Positions 46,010 through 59,230 of a stretch of DNA of 64,000 nt are shown here, one piece after another. The stretch spans positions 6,522,234 through 6,586,233 of the forward strand of contig OZ023273.1 in assembly GCA_964007475.1 (NCBI GenBank). Direction: 5' to 3'. Each line of letters starts with the position of its first letter. Position 1 is the stretch's first letter. Made by a program: the position numbers and the translations under genes. This DNA is from Hybos culiciformis (taxonomy: Eukaryota; Arthropoda; Insecta; Diptera; Hybotidae). The notes under the pieces were generated by a model. It saw nothing but the letters and a program-made list of their open reading frames with translations. It was not told the origin of the DNA and ran no database searches.

Positions 46010-47929
46010 TACACAAAATTATTTTTTTGTTTTTTCTAAGAAAAAACTAAATTTATGAAAAATTGATTATCTTAAAATAAAATTAATCAATTACAATAAT
46101 ATAATTGCATTAACATTATTAATCGAGCACTATATATTTTTGTCATTGGACTAAGGAAATAATTTCTAGAATTATTGATAGAAGTTTAACTAAATATTTT
46201 AACGGCAATCTATTAATGATACTTTTTTGGTAATATGAAAAATGGATTATTTAAATATTATAATTATATATTTTTTGTTTTATATAAACTTAATTTTTCT
46301 CAACAATTAAATTACAGAAAATTCACTATAACTACCGCTTGAATGGTTTTCAGACCATTTTGTTAAAATGCTAAATATATACATATATATTATTATATAT
46401 TAATTGGAGCTAATTGTAAATAACAAAAAGTGAAAACAGCAACCGAGTCAAATGATTTGTCTCTACACTACACAGAGAAAAATGAAAAATAATAATACTA
46501 AATATGAAATAAATAAATATACCTTTTCTACAATATCTTTATACTTCAAAATGTGAATATCAAAGAAAATACCTAATTTGAATTTCTACCAATGTGCAAC
46601 AAAACTTTTATTTTATATTTTTATTGAGTCGTATATTTGATTACACCTCGTGAGGCTAAAGCATATATAAAATGTGTCGAATCTCCAATGTTCACTTGAA
46701 CAAATTGTTTTTTCTTCATGCTGAATTCTGATTCTTATTTATTTCTTTTCATACAATAACCCTTAAACAAATCTTTGTATGAACAAAAAGATGTTTATTC
46801 AACAGCTTCAAAGGTTTATACAAAATTTTAATTGAAATTTCTTTTTAAATGTATGGGTATGGGGTATATATTGACAAAAATAATCATGTTTTTATTTTAG
46901 TTAGTAGTAGTACCTTTTATTCAACATAATTTTATTAATTACTTATTTTAGAAAAATATAACTAAGTATTATATTACAATATTGAAATTTGACTTGATAA
47001 GCAACGTTAAAACTGATGACCCTTGCTAATAAATAAATTAGAATGAATTATATTTGTATATCAAAGCATCAAATGCATATATTTTATAATTTGCTTTTTG
47101 TATATTTGAAAAATTGAGTTTTCAATATTTTTTAAAACTTGAAAGTATTTACAATTACCATAACATAAGAAACTTTACTGGAACAAAAAAAAAATTGTTT
47201 TTCGCTACGACTGCTTTCCATTTGACTTTATAAGTATCCTTAGTAGTGCTTTAGTGATAAATTTTAAGCCGAATTGAAATTATCAATTAAAATTACTCAA
47301 AAAACACTATTCATTTGAAAAGCCTTTTTTTAATTTTTTTAAATACTAGAATATAGTTAACACACAAAGAAAATAAAAGCCAAGATTAATAGCATGGAAA
47401 CCTGAGTGTGAAAAATAATTTGAATTTAAAGAATTTAACAAATATTGAAGACTTAATTTATTAAGTAAAACTAATTTTTATTGTTATTATTTAATTAATT
47501 GTATCTCACTCTTACTTTATTTTCATCATTAAAGTTGGTTGGCATCAAAAAAGTTTCCTCCCAAGTGTTTTTTTAAGTATTGATACTATTTTAATTATTT
47601 CAAATTATATAAATGGTATTTTGAGATATGTAACAAAAATAAAATTTAAGCCTATGTTTAAAAAAATGTAGTTTTATTTTGCAAAAATTCCATTATTTTA
47701 CATAATTGGGTTGAAGTTCTATCCCTAATACCTTAAAAGCAAAATTAATTATTTCATAATTTAATTAAATAATAACAACTAATTAAAAGAAAGTCTATCT
47801 CATTTTCTTTTTTGTAATGTTTTTACGGTAGAAGTTGACGCATCATCAATGATTCATGTCCAATTTAAATTCAATAAAAATTTGATTTCTTTATACTTGA
47901 GTTAAAAAAAAAGTTAAAAAATTTAATAT
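46010..47929. other. Intergenic region between Gr E and Elongin B
   Basis: AT-rich, no repeats shared with the Gr array and no coding signal that I can see. It should hold the Gr E promoter and the Elongin B 3' UTR. Confidence 0.5.
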
Positions 47930-48865
47930 TTAAGCCACTTGTTCCTGACCATTTGCCGCTTCTTGATTTTTCATTACATCAGGTAAGTCAGGAGGCGATG
48001 AATATGGTGTTATATCAAGTGATTCAAAATCTCCGGATGTATTATTCCTTAAAAAAAACAAATAATTTAAAAAAATTAGTTGTAATTATTTTAAAAAGCA
48101 ATATTAATAATAGTTAGAAGCTAAACAATATTATGTAACTGATAAAATGCATTCCGAGTTTTTATTAGTTACACATTAGAAGATTTTTTTTTTCTTTTTT
48201 CAATTTAAAATTATTTTTCGACATCATTAATTCATTTTGTCTTTTCGACTTAATTTTTTCTACTTATTTAAGCTTATTAACTTCGATCATTACTTCATTT
48301 TAGTTCAGATATATTTTTTTCTTTGAGAAATTATTAATGTATCCATTTTAAATGCCCCATTGACAACATTTGAAATGAAATAAATACTCTTAAAAAATGA
48401 AATAACTGATAGAAAAATATGTTAAAAACAAAGTATATTTAATGGATTTACATTTTTTAAAATTATGTGTACATTAAATTTAATTTGTTATAAATAATAA
48501 TAAAAAAATTCCCTACAAAAAAAAATTAATTAATAATAAATTTGAAAATACCTTAATGCTAAACCAAGTTGGGCTGGTGCCTGAGCTTTGGCTGTTGACA
48601 TGGTTATACCGTAATCTTGCAATGGCTTCTCATCATCCATTGGTACATTATCTTTATTAAACAAAATTTGATCTATCGGTTTTACTTTCAATATTCCTAA
48701 AAAAAAAATAATAATTGTTAATAATTTTTATCAAAAAATCTTCGAGCTTATGTTAAATTAAAATATCATACCCTCAATCATTTTCTTTAATTCGCTAACA
48801 GTTGTATTTTCTTTGGCATCAGTGAAAATCGTAGTTTTATGCCTTCTAATCATTAAAAACACATC
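47930..48865 (-). CDS. EloB: Elongin B (three coding exons; initiator exon not located)
   Basis: Exons 48,865-48,772, 48,696-48,552 and 48,047-47,930 join in phase (1, then 2) to 118 codons: [20 protein letters not shown], then [19 protein letters not shown], then [15 protein letters not shown], and [20 protein letters not shown], ending NGQEQVA. This is full-length Elongin B apart from the initiator Met, which must be on a separate upstream exon (phase 0 acceptor before GAT GTG). Known: a ubiquitin-fold adaptor that pairs with Elongin C in Cullin2/5 E3 ligases (VHL- and SOCS-box type) and in the Elongin A complex that stimulates RNA polymerase II. The tail [12 protein letters not shown] resembles the fly protein. 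Small introns of 76 and 504 bp. Firm identification. Confidence 0.95.
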
Positions 48866-49201
48866 CTGAAAAAAAAAGTTTATTCAAATGAAACTACATA
48901 TTTTGATATTGTGTATTATAGTTAATTTGTAGAAATAAATTTTTTGTTTTTTGTTCATGTTCATTTTTCTAAGAGTTTGGAATAGTTAGGATTGAACATT
49001 ATAAATCTGAATTATTTGCAAATTTTATAAATTTAAATCTAAATCTAGGGACCTTATTTGGATACAATCATTAAAATTAAAATTATTTTCGATGGTAAAT
49101 TAATATAATAAGCTGAATGATAATTAAAACAAATATAGTTAAAATAATTTTTAGAATAGCCAAAAAAAAAACTCATTCGTAGCGTCTAATATCGTCTAGT
49201 G
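48866..49201 (-). other. Elongin B intron 1 (proximal part)
   Basis: Upstream of the CAG acceptor at 48,866-48,868. AT-rich, nothing else recognised. The ATG-only first exon must lie further upstream, likely before about 50,700; several ATG|GT candidates (e.g. near 50,348 and 50,682 on the minus strand) cannot be told apart. Confidence 0.5.
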
Positions 49202-49543
49202 CAGTGGTCGGCAAACTTTTTTGGTCGTGGGTAAAATTCGCCTAAAATGAGTTTTTTTTAAACTTATAGTGGGTCAGTGGCAATTTTATATGAAAGCAAT
49301 TTAAAAAAAAATAGTTAAATCAAAAGTTAATTTATTTATTATCTAAGGCTTACAAAAACAATTGCTGGAAAAACTTTCTATTTTATATTCAATTGTTGTA
49401 AACAAACAATTTTTATATGCAATTGTTGTAAGCAAAAACTATATTCATTGATTTGAGAACTACTTCAAAATTTCGAAGCGGGTAACATGAAATGATGCTT
49501 TGGGTCACCCCGTGAACCACGGGTCATAGTTTGCCGACTGCTG
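49202..49543. mobile_element. hAT-type MITE with perfect 8-bp duplication
   Basis: GTCTAGTG flanks both sides (49,194-49,201 and 49,544-49,551). Ends CAGTGGTCGGCAAACT and AGTTTGCCGACTGCTG. Typical hAT MITE of 342 bp, no coding capacity; probably in Elongin B intron 1. Confidence 0.9.
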
Positions 49544-50588
49544 GTCTAGTGAGTAAAAGTGTGTAAAAATGTATAAAGTTTAACACAAAATTGAAATGCA
49601 ATACCTACATATTTTCATTTGAATTACATAAAACATAGAAGTAGGATCTAGATTCTTAAGAATAGATAGAAGTTGAAATTATAAAACGGGCTAAACCGGG
49701 AATCCAATCGAATAAGAGTGTATAACAATCGTACACTATTAATAGTATACTGAGCTGGCGATTATAACTGAATAACCAACAATTGAAACAAAATAAGATA
49801 AATTTAATGAAAGAAGGAATTCTTGTGGATGATATCACAGTGTGCTACAACCGAGGCTACAACACTAATTATTTCCTTAGATTTCGTCAGCAAAAAGATA
49901 AGAAATTTGGCCGTTTTAAAATGAAATCTGTCTAATAAATTAAGATTTTGATTCGAATTTGAAACATTTAATATTATAAAAAAAATTATTATAATTGAAT
50001 TAAAAGAAAAAAATAAAATAAAAAATAACAAAACAAAAATTCTAAAGGAAAGCTTCCAAAAAGTTTGGTTAGGTTTTTTCTTTCTTAAATTGAAGAACCC
50101 AAGGATTTTTTGACTTCAGAAAAATATAATTCACAAAATTATCCATAATAGGGAAAAAAAAATGTTTGTCCAAAATTTTGTAAAATTCTTTGCACCATTT
50201 TCCTTTTTTTTTAATTTTAATTTTCTTTTTTAAATAAATTTCATATGCAGTACAAAGTTCATGGGGACCAACAGAATAAGAGATTTAAAAGCGGGTAAAT
50301 AATTTTTTTTTTATTTTTTTTATCATCATTTACAAAAAAAAAAAAATTACCATTTTTTAAATTTTTACAAATGTATATAATTTCAAAATAAAAGATTTTT
50401 AAAATTATCACTAAACTAAAAATATTATTTTGAATTAAAATAATTTCTTCTTTTTTTATGTATTTTTTTAAAGCAAATAATTTAAATTAAAAATAAATAA
50501 AAATTTGAATTTTATTACTAAAAAAAAAACTCGTAATTAAAAATTTTAAAAGAAAATTTCTCAAAATTCTTTTCTTTTTTTTTTTGAA

Positions 50589-50667
50589 ATGTCAAAATCA
50601 CAGCCTACTCGAAATTGGAATTTTAATGAGATAATGGTTTTGAAATTAAAGCCACATTATCATAAAG
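50589..50667 (+). CDS. Candidate small coding exon (possible fid first exon, alternative 1)
   Basis: ATG with 26 codons starting MSKSQPTRNWNFNEIMVLKL, ending in phase 1 at a GTTAGT donor. It is less AT-rich in codon composition than its surroundings. Phase 1 would fit the acceptor at 61,630, giving a 10.96-kb intron. It may equally be unrelated or non-coding. Confidence 0.2.
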
Positions 50668-50788
50668 GTTAGTTTTCATCATAATTTTAATACCATTCAA
50701 TGTGTGTAAATCAAATAGCGCCCCCTATATAAAGTATTCGCAGTGAAATTAATAAAAATAAAAATTAAACAAGCATGAACATTTTGTA

Positions 50789-51074
50789 TCACAAAGGAAG
50801 TATAAATAAGAGAAACAAAAAATGCCGGTCTACATGAAATCACTATGTCGGTAACATTTGACGTTGACGACGTAAAAAGTTAAATCTATTTTAACTTTTT
50901 ACGTTAAAGACGTTGATAATCAAAGCATTCTGTTTTAATGCCCAAATAAGAGAAACAAAAAATGCCGGTCTACATGAAATCACTATCCCAATTGTCGGTA
51001 ACATTTTGCCGACATTTTTTTAATTTGAATTTTTTGTATGGAATGAATTTCTCTTATATATACTTCCTTTATGA
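50789..51074. mobile_element. Short relative of the TA-flanked element
   Basis: Ends TCACAAAGGAAGTATAAATA and TATATACTTCCTTTATGA. Inside, agagaaacaaaaaatgccgg and the sequence after it is repeated directly (50,810 and 50,947), with a small palindrome around acttttta between. 286 bp. Shares its termini with 42,323-44,166. Confidence 0.7.
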
Positions 51075-54000
51075 TTATATATTTTTCTATTTTCAATTAT
51101 TCTGATGAAAAAATAATGCATTGAAACTTTTGCAGATAGATAATTGCAGAATTGTGGTACTTCGCAGATGTGGGAACATTTTCTGTCTAATTTTATTCAT
51201 CAATTAAATTTTTTCAGAGCTGTGTATATTCAAGTGCTTTTGAATACTATTATATGTAAATGACAAGAGTAATGAAATTTTTTTCAAAAGTAATTGTAAC
51301 TAATATAAAAAGTATTGAATCAAAAGTAATATAAGTACATACCTATGTGTTTTTAGAAAAAACATATTATGAAACGTTTCCTCGTAAAGTATGAGTTCTG
51401 TTTTCACATTTAAGATTTAAGATACTTTACTTAATTTTAAGCTTCTTTATTAAAATATTTTTTACGTTGCTACAATCGATGTCTTTACTCAACTCATCGA
51501 AATCAATTTTCAGCCCCTACTCTGAATCCTTGGAAACAATCGAAATTTAATGTTTTATTTACCATTTTATATTATGTACGTATTTAGGGGAAAAATCTAC
51601 TGGTTTTTTTTCAAATCTACTATTGTTTTTAACTGCTTTATGAAAATTGAAATTATTTAAAACTTGACAAATTTTTTTCTTAGTGTTTTACTGGTGCTAC
51701 TTTTAAATAGCTTTTTAAAATTTATCAGAAAAAAGTGAGGAAGTAGCTATTGGTATTTTGTTAAATTTTCATCTTCTTGATCTCACATAAATTTATTAAA
51801 TCCAATTGCACTCATAATGTAAGGTACCTATTTAAACATTTTTAAGTGAAAAGAAAACAATAAAACATTAAAACAATGAAAGATGATAAAATTTACGTGT
51901 TTGTTTAAAGCATGTTCTTAATTGTTATCCTTCTGTTTTTTTTTTTTTTTTGCTAAATGTCCTTGCATGACGTCACTAATTGCTTATAATATGGGAATAT
52001 GATATTTTACTACAAAAAAAATTATAATCACAACTTCGTACTTAGATACATATCATATATTTGTACATAATATTGTATAATTATATTAAATATTTCATAT
52101 GACGTCAAATCATCTATTAAATTGTTTGCATTATTATTATTTGTACGAAATTATATCGCATTCATTTTTAGAATGAATAAATTAATTATGTAAATATTAT
52201 ATTATTGAACTTTAATTTATAACAAGTACCACACATATATTATCATTATTATACTCGTTAAATATAAATGTATATGTTAATAGGCAATGCATAAAACTAA
52301 ATATTATGGAAACATACCTGTATCCCTGTATGTTTTTATCAAATTATTTTAAAGATTAGTGAGTTTAGTAAAAGTATATTTCTCCGAGCGGCATTAAATA
52401 CCTACAATGAAAACATCTTGAATTTGGATATAATTATGTAGGTTGTATAAATAATGAGAACAGTTAATAATGAAAATGGCAAAATATGATATTCATTTGT
52501 ATAAGTTGCTTGGAATCATAATAATATGTGATTCAAAAGAGAATTTAATAAAAAAAAAAGGTAAGTAATTTTTAAAGAAATTGGAAAAATTCTCGAACAA
52601 ACGAAATTAATCAAAGTTTCAATTTCATATTCAATATCTACGTGATCTCGGAAATTTTTCATTTATATGTTTTTGGTTGTTTTTCAAACTTAAGTAGGTG
52701 AATTGAACTTTTGTCTTCACTAAATGAAAATAACAAGAATATTAACCTACTGATTCTATTAACAAAATCGAAATCAAATCTTGAAGTATATTGACAATTC
52801 GGAAAAAAAAATTATCCAATTAAAGATACAAAATTGATCAGGCGTTTCAAGAACAGAAATTGAATTTCTCGCTTAAATGTGGTTTTGTGAGAAAATGATA
52901 GTGAAAAAATATTTTTTTTAAATTTTCTGTCGCCAAAAAAAAAAAAAAAAAGAAAAAAAACTTTATTTTATTTTCATAAAAGTTATTAACGTTCATCATG
53001 AATTCGAATGACATTGATGGAAAAAATATTCAAGCACAAGGATAGCGCGTACAATGATTGCATGTACAATTATAGGATAATGTTTATTTAATTTTTTTTA
53101 AATAATCTAGATACACACATAGGTATAGGTACATAATATACCTAAGCAATGAACGGCACATGAAAAAGGAATTGACTTTTACCAAATAATATTAATAAAA
53201 TTGATATTAAATTATTTTCCAAGTAACACATTGCACACCCAAGTATATCTGGATATTCTCCGTTTTTTTCTATACTTGAACAAAGAACACCACACTAATT
53301 TAGAATAAATTTTTAAAAATCATGTATTTCATTCGTTTAGCATTTAGAACATGTCCTTTAAGTAACTACCCACACTAAATGAAATTTTAAACTTCCAAAT
53401 GTTTTTGTGTGTTTTATATCGAGTCCGAAAATGATCAGCCGATCATTGTTAAACTTTGTGTGTAAAGGATCGATTAGTAAAATAATTATAAAATTGAAAA
53501 GAAATACATACAATTTACAGTACATAATAAGGAAAATTGTTTTTATTTTGTATAAAATTCTGCAATATTATCTTATAATCTTGTTGTTCAATTATTTCTG
53601 CCTGAAGTTATTTTTTGTTGATTAAAAAATTGAAAAGAAAAAAGGATGCAAATTAGCTCACAATAAAAAAAAAAAACGTGAAAGTCAATTGTTTCTCATT
53701 TCTCTTTACCGAAATTATTTTTTTATTATATGAATATGAATCACATACCGTATATTATGTTATATATAAAATTGAATAGATGTTGTATCTAGTAGTACCT
53801 ATAGGTATTATTATTTTTATAGATTTTTCCCTAAAAAAAAAAAATATCAAAATACGTATTGCTTTATCCAATCCTACATTTTTATGTATTTTTAAATGTT
53901 CCAAAAAATAGAGTACATAAGCAGTGTGTTGTATACTATATATACATATATATATGGCGGTTATACACATTTTTGTATGCACATCCTACATAACTCTATA

Positions 54001-57000
54001 ATGATATTGGTATTGTATTGTATCTATAATTTTTGGAATAAAAAAAACAAATAAATAAAAAAAAAAAAATTCTGCGTAATATGAAATAAGCTTTTCATTC
54101 ATACGAAATTTTTTATGAAATAAAGAAAGCTTCAATGAAATTGTCGGAATATTATATAGTGGGTTGAGTTAATTTATGAAATTCAAAAAAAAAAAGTTAG
54201 TTTTTTTTTTCTTCAACGAAATCCTGAATTACGTAGAAGATTTTCGTCTACATTCTTAGTACATGTACGTAAATTATGAATATGAATATAAATTTCATGA
54301 GAAAAAATATCATAATAATAACAAATTTTTTTTTTTTATTAAATGAAATAAAATATACCTAAATAAATAGTGAAGTGTAAAAGTAAAAGTAAAAAATATT
54401 ATTAAAAATTGAAGAAAAATTTTATATGTAATTCAATAATTCATAATTTTCAGTTAAGCTGCAATGTATAAAACATACGTGGTGATAATAGAGACTTCTA
54501 GTGTTAATTAATTCAATTGATTAATTAATGTTTGTAATGACGATGTTAAAAAACAAAAACTCATAAAAATCTGTAAGACATCATCTTTAATCAACTTTAA
54601 TCACCATACAATTAAAAAATATCAAAATTTCATTATTTTTTCTATCCCGATTCACTCCAGTTCGAATCCTTGTGTTAATGGAAAACCAGAAAATGACTTC
54701 CCAGAAAGAATTGACCATAATATAAATGTAGCTGATAAAATTTAGTCTCATTTTAATATGTGTTTAATTTTAATTAAATTATAATGCTAAAAAGATAATT
54801 AAAAAACAAAATTCACTAAATTTTTGTATGTATATAAAACATTACAAGAAGGCCCAGTTCAAAAGTTCAATCAAAATTGTTTACAGTGTGTATATCTACG
54901 AGTACCTAATTTTAATGGTAAAACATAGAATTCTTCTTCTTCATCAGAAAGCTCACAAAATTCAAATACACTATTTTTTCATTTGTGAATAATATTCTCA
55001 GTTAATTTTGAGATTTTATTGGATTTGGTCGAAATCACGAAATTATAAAATTTTATTAAATACACAATATTATTATTTTCTACTTCTTTTTTTTTTTGTG
55101 AACAATTATTTTTTATTGAATAAAAAATTATAATGTATACATATTAAAATAATAATAATAATAAATAAAAAAAATTAAAAATTTTAATCTTTATTTCATA
55201 AATTTTAAAATTTAAACGGATATACGGTCTAAAATTAAAGTTATTATTAATAAAAAATGTAAAAAAATAAATCAAAAAAAAAAATAAAATTATGAAAAAG
55301 TAAAAGAAAAATATAGGTACCAATTCCAAATAAAAGAAACAATTTAGAATTGGAAGAAAAATAAGAGACCTTGTGAAAAAAAAAAAATTTAAAAAAAATC
55401 TTAGAAAGAAAAATTGATATATCTGTGTATACTAATAAAAAAAAAAATTTCATTTTTAGGATGAACCTGAAGTCGTCTTTTCGGTTTGCGCCTGTGCTTA
55501 GTTTTCATTCTCAAAAAAAAAAAAAGAACTTTTCTTTTTATTACGTAAATTACTGCATATTTTTGACAATCGGCATGGGTTAATATATACTTTCAATTTA
55601 GATAAAAATGCAAAAAAATATTTTGTTTATAATGTTCTTTTAATTATTTCAAATTACCCTACTAATTCGAGTGTTTTTCGAATTGGTCTAAGATTGGTCC
55701 TTAATTTGTTTCCACCACCAATATTGCTGGTTGACTATTAGTATGTGAATTTTTTTATGGTGTGTTTTGCTAACTCTGAAGTGTATAAGAGCCAGTGTCC
55801 AATTTGTTTTTTAAATATAGCAACATAGCGTTAGAGAGCTAAAACGTTACCCATAGTCCTTAGAAATCGTCTTTACTTTTTGACATATAAGTTATTAACT
55901 AAAAAATTCTACCAATAATTTTGAAAAGTCGTTCCTTTTAACTTTCGAAACTAACTTAATTTCAGTCATTTATGTGAACTGAAATTATTTATTTGGTAAT
56001 TTTTAGTAAGTATGCAATATGAATGTTTAATAATTTGTCTAACACAAGAAATAACATTTAACGTTAAAGGATATTATGTACAATGTTGTTGTTGTTGTTG
56101 CTGCATTTTCTTTTTCTTTTTCTTTTTTTTTTAACGCCATTTTGTACCTAAAAATAGAAATTTCATGTACTAATAAAAATTAAATTGGCTACCAATTAAT
56201 TTTACTTACATACATAAAATGCTACTTTTTATTATTTGTAAATAAGTCCAAATTGGCTATGATAATTAAAAGCTTTTAGTATATCAAAATATCTAAAAGG
56301 ATTTCTAAATGAAATGCAAAAAAAAAATATACAAAAAAAAATTTAGGAAAATAGGTTTCTACATTTTATATATGCACTACAGTATACATAAATACACGAA
56401 GATTTGATTAAATAAAAATAAATAAATAAAAATGTAGAGGACAAAACATTTTTATTTTTGAACTTTTGTAAGATTTGTTTTATATATACATAATGTACTT
56501 ACAATTTGAATATAATAATGTAAGAAATAGATTGCAAAACAAAAATCGATATTTTTTCATGTGTTCTTTTATGAAAGATAAAACATTGACTTTTGTTAAA
56601 ATGTACTGAGTTTAACCATGCTTTGTAATTATTCATTTTCATTTTTAATGCACATCAATAAGATCATACGACAGCTCTATTTTATAACAAATTTGAAGTT
56701 TTTTCTCCAGATAATAAATTATGTATATACATTTACTTCAAATATTATCGATTATGGTAGAATTTTTAACAAAATATTCAGCAATAATTTTTTGTTACAA
56801 AAATATTTATAAGTTGTGCTCATGAACCAGTTTTTGATTGGCTAGTTCTAATTAATTAATTAAATTATATGTTCTACAATAATAATTATTGTATTATTTT
56901 ATAAATTGTTTTTTTATTGTATACTTTTTACAGCATATCTCCTTTTAGTTAAAAAAAAATGCGGGAAAAATATTTAAAAAATAATTATTACAAAATTTTA

Positions 57001-57071
57001 AATAAATAATATTAAATATAAACTAAATGAAATCTTAATGAAATTAAATCAAAAATACGTATAAACATTGT
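51075..57071. other. Long AT-rich region, no gene recognised
   Basis: About 6 kb with microsatellites (GTT/GCT run at 56,083-56,103) and homopolymers only. Frames of 60-75 codons here (53,407; 53,755; 55,144; 56,618) have the composition of random AT-rich sequence. Could be intron or upstream region of the fid-like gene. Confidence 0.5.
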
Positions 57072-57117
57072 ATGGCGTCTAGTTTAGTCGAAGAATCATC
57101 CAGATATTACATTGGAG
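57072..57117 (+). CDS. Candidate small coding exon (possible fid first exon, alternative 2)
   Basis: ATG GCG TCT AGT TTA GTC GAA... encodes MASSLVEESSRYYIG and ends in phase 1 at a good donor (GAG|GTAGGT). Joining to the exon at 61,630 would give ...YYIG-D-ENCTQRASD. Unusually low AT for this stretch. Better donor than the 50,589 candidate, but unproven. Confidence 0.35.
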
Positions 57118-58164
57118 GTAGGTCAATGAATATTAAATATTTGTATTAATATTAATATTATGCAAAACCAATTTTAATTAAGATATAAAGTTCAATTTAT
57201 ATAATTCAAATATTCAATAAATTAATCACAGTATATGTCTTTGTCACAGAAATATTCCTGAAACAACATTTGTCAATTGAATGTAGATAATTTAAACATT
57301 TTGAAATGTCAAGAATCTTTATTGCGACAAAATTTCATAATCTTCTAATTATCAACATAATGTTCATTCGATTGCCTTTCGAAACACCTTTTGGAACGCG
57401 TATAATTAAATAGTTGAGAATGTAGATAATTTTTTATTTGTTAGTGATTTTTTCATTAAATTTTAAATTAAAACTAGAATTTTTCTGAATTGCCAAAAAG
57501 TTGTATCAAAATCAAGGATCCTCTGTTAAAAATAATATAAAACGTAAGAAAACTGTAGGTACAAAATAAAAAAATAGCAGTTAAAATTGAACAGTGTTAT
57601 TAATATGCACAGTAGTGCATGTATGTATTCAAAGAAACATATAATATGCATTACGTGAAAAATTTTAAATACATTATTTTAATAAATTTGATTCCTTTAG
57701 ATTAGAACAAAGTATATAAATGTTTGAATTGCAAAAATATCTGACATAAAAAGTTTTAGAAAATATTATTACCTACATATAGGTTTTTTTTTTGCTGTCT
57801 TTGTTAATTACTTAAGCTCCAATAAAATAGTTTTGTTTTAATGTTTAGATATTATTTAGATATACCAAAAATCCGGCAATGTCCTAGAAAACTTTGAATG
57901 TACATAAATAGATAATGCATACATAAATTTTTTAAAGAAGCTATATTATATGGTGGACTGAAATAAAAAAATATATTATAAAATGTCTATTTTTCTTTAA
58001 CACATGCATTTCGTTCTATTTTATTTTTTAAGTTTACCAGCATAACTTTTTTTTTTGGAATTAGAATATGGTTACAAGAGCAGTTAAAAAAAATAATTTT
58101 AATGCCCTACTATGTTGTTAATAAAAAGCTTTTCAGACATAATTACAACGACGTGTAATATATT
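57118..58164. other. AT-rich region, nothing recognised
   Basis: No coding, repeat or RNA signal identified before the DH2 dimer. Possibly intron of the fid-like gene. Confidence 0.4.
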
Positions 58165-58697
58165 TTAATGCGTTGGGGATCGTTATGTTGTATTTAGTGC
58201 TATAGAATTTAGATCACTAAATGGAGTATTATATGCGTCAATACACATGCAATCATTTAGATGCATCTGCGTACATAATGAAAAAATTTAGATGCATCAG
58301 CGTATATAATGAAAAAATTTAGATGCATTAGCGTAAATAATGAAATCATTTAGATGTTTCGTATTGAATATTACGTAATACCTAAACAAACATAATATCT
58401 CTCACAATATTTCAATACAGCCAAATACAAAAAAAAAAAGAGAAAAAATGAGAAGAAAAAATATTCTCTCTTTGCAACTACCTCTCCCCTACGCATTAAA
58501 ACAGTATATTGGATATGTAAACAAAATTTGTTATACAACTCGTTCTGTATTTACACAAAAATACATTGACACTTATCAATTTATATCACTCGACCTTCGG
58601 TCTCGTGATATAAGTATTGACTAATGTCAATGTATTTTTGTGTATACAGAACTCTTAATTAATAACAAATTTAGTTTACATATTCAATAATCTACTA
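58165..58697 (+). mobile_element. DH2 element, copy 1 of a head-to-tail dimer
   Basis: Starts TTAATGCGTTGGGG; an internal CCCCTACGCATTAA is its inverted partner and closes the first half. The second half is one hairpin of about 150 bp, arms beginning caaaatttgttatacaactc and tip around CGACCTTCGGTCTCG. Ends CAATAATCTACTA. The first half has triplicate atttagatgcatc-type repeats. Non-coding. Confidence 0.75.
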
Positions 58698-59230
58698 TTA
58701 ATGCGTTGGGGATCGTTATGTTGTATTTAGTGCTATAGAATTTAGATCACTAAATGGAGTATTATATGCGTCAATACACATGCAATCATTTAGATGCATC
58801 TGCGTAAATAATGAAAAAATTTAGATGCATCAGCGTATATAATGAAAAAATTTAGATGCATCAGCGTAAATAATGAAATCATTTAGATGTTTCGTTTTGA
58901 ATATTACATAATACCTAAACAAACATAATATCTCTCACAATATTTCAATACAGCCAAATACAAAAAAAAAAAGAGAAAAAATGAGAAGAAAAAATATTCT
59001 CTCTTTGCAACTACCTCTCCCCTACGCATTAAAACAGTATATTGGATATGTAAACAAAATTTGTTATACAACTCGTTCTGTATTTATACAAAAATACATT
59101 GACACTTGTCAATATTATATCACTCGACCTTCGGTCTCGTGATATAAGTATTGACTCGTGTCAATGTATTTTTGTGTATACAGAACTCTTAATTAATAAC
59201 AAATTTAGTTACATATACAATAATCTACTA
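58698..59230 (+). mobile_element. DH2 element, copy 2 of the dimer
   Basis: Directly abuts copy 1 (CTACTA|TTAATGCG) and is nearly identical to it. Ends at AATCTACTA; right flank taatactctc. Near-identity of the two copies suggests a recent event. Confidence 0.75.

Noticed and set aside
56083..56150. Minus-strand ATG with Lys/Arg and Asn repeats (MALKKKRKRK)
   Set aside because: Product of adjacent CTTTTT and GTT microsatellites; no supporting exon structure.
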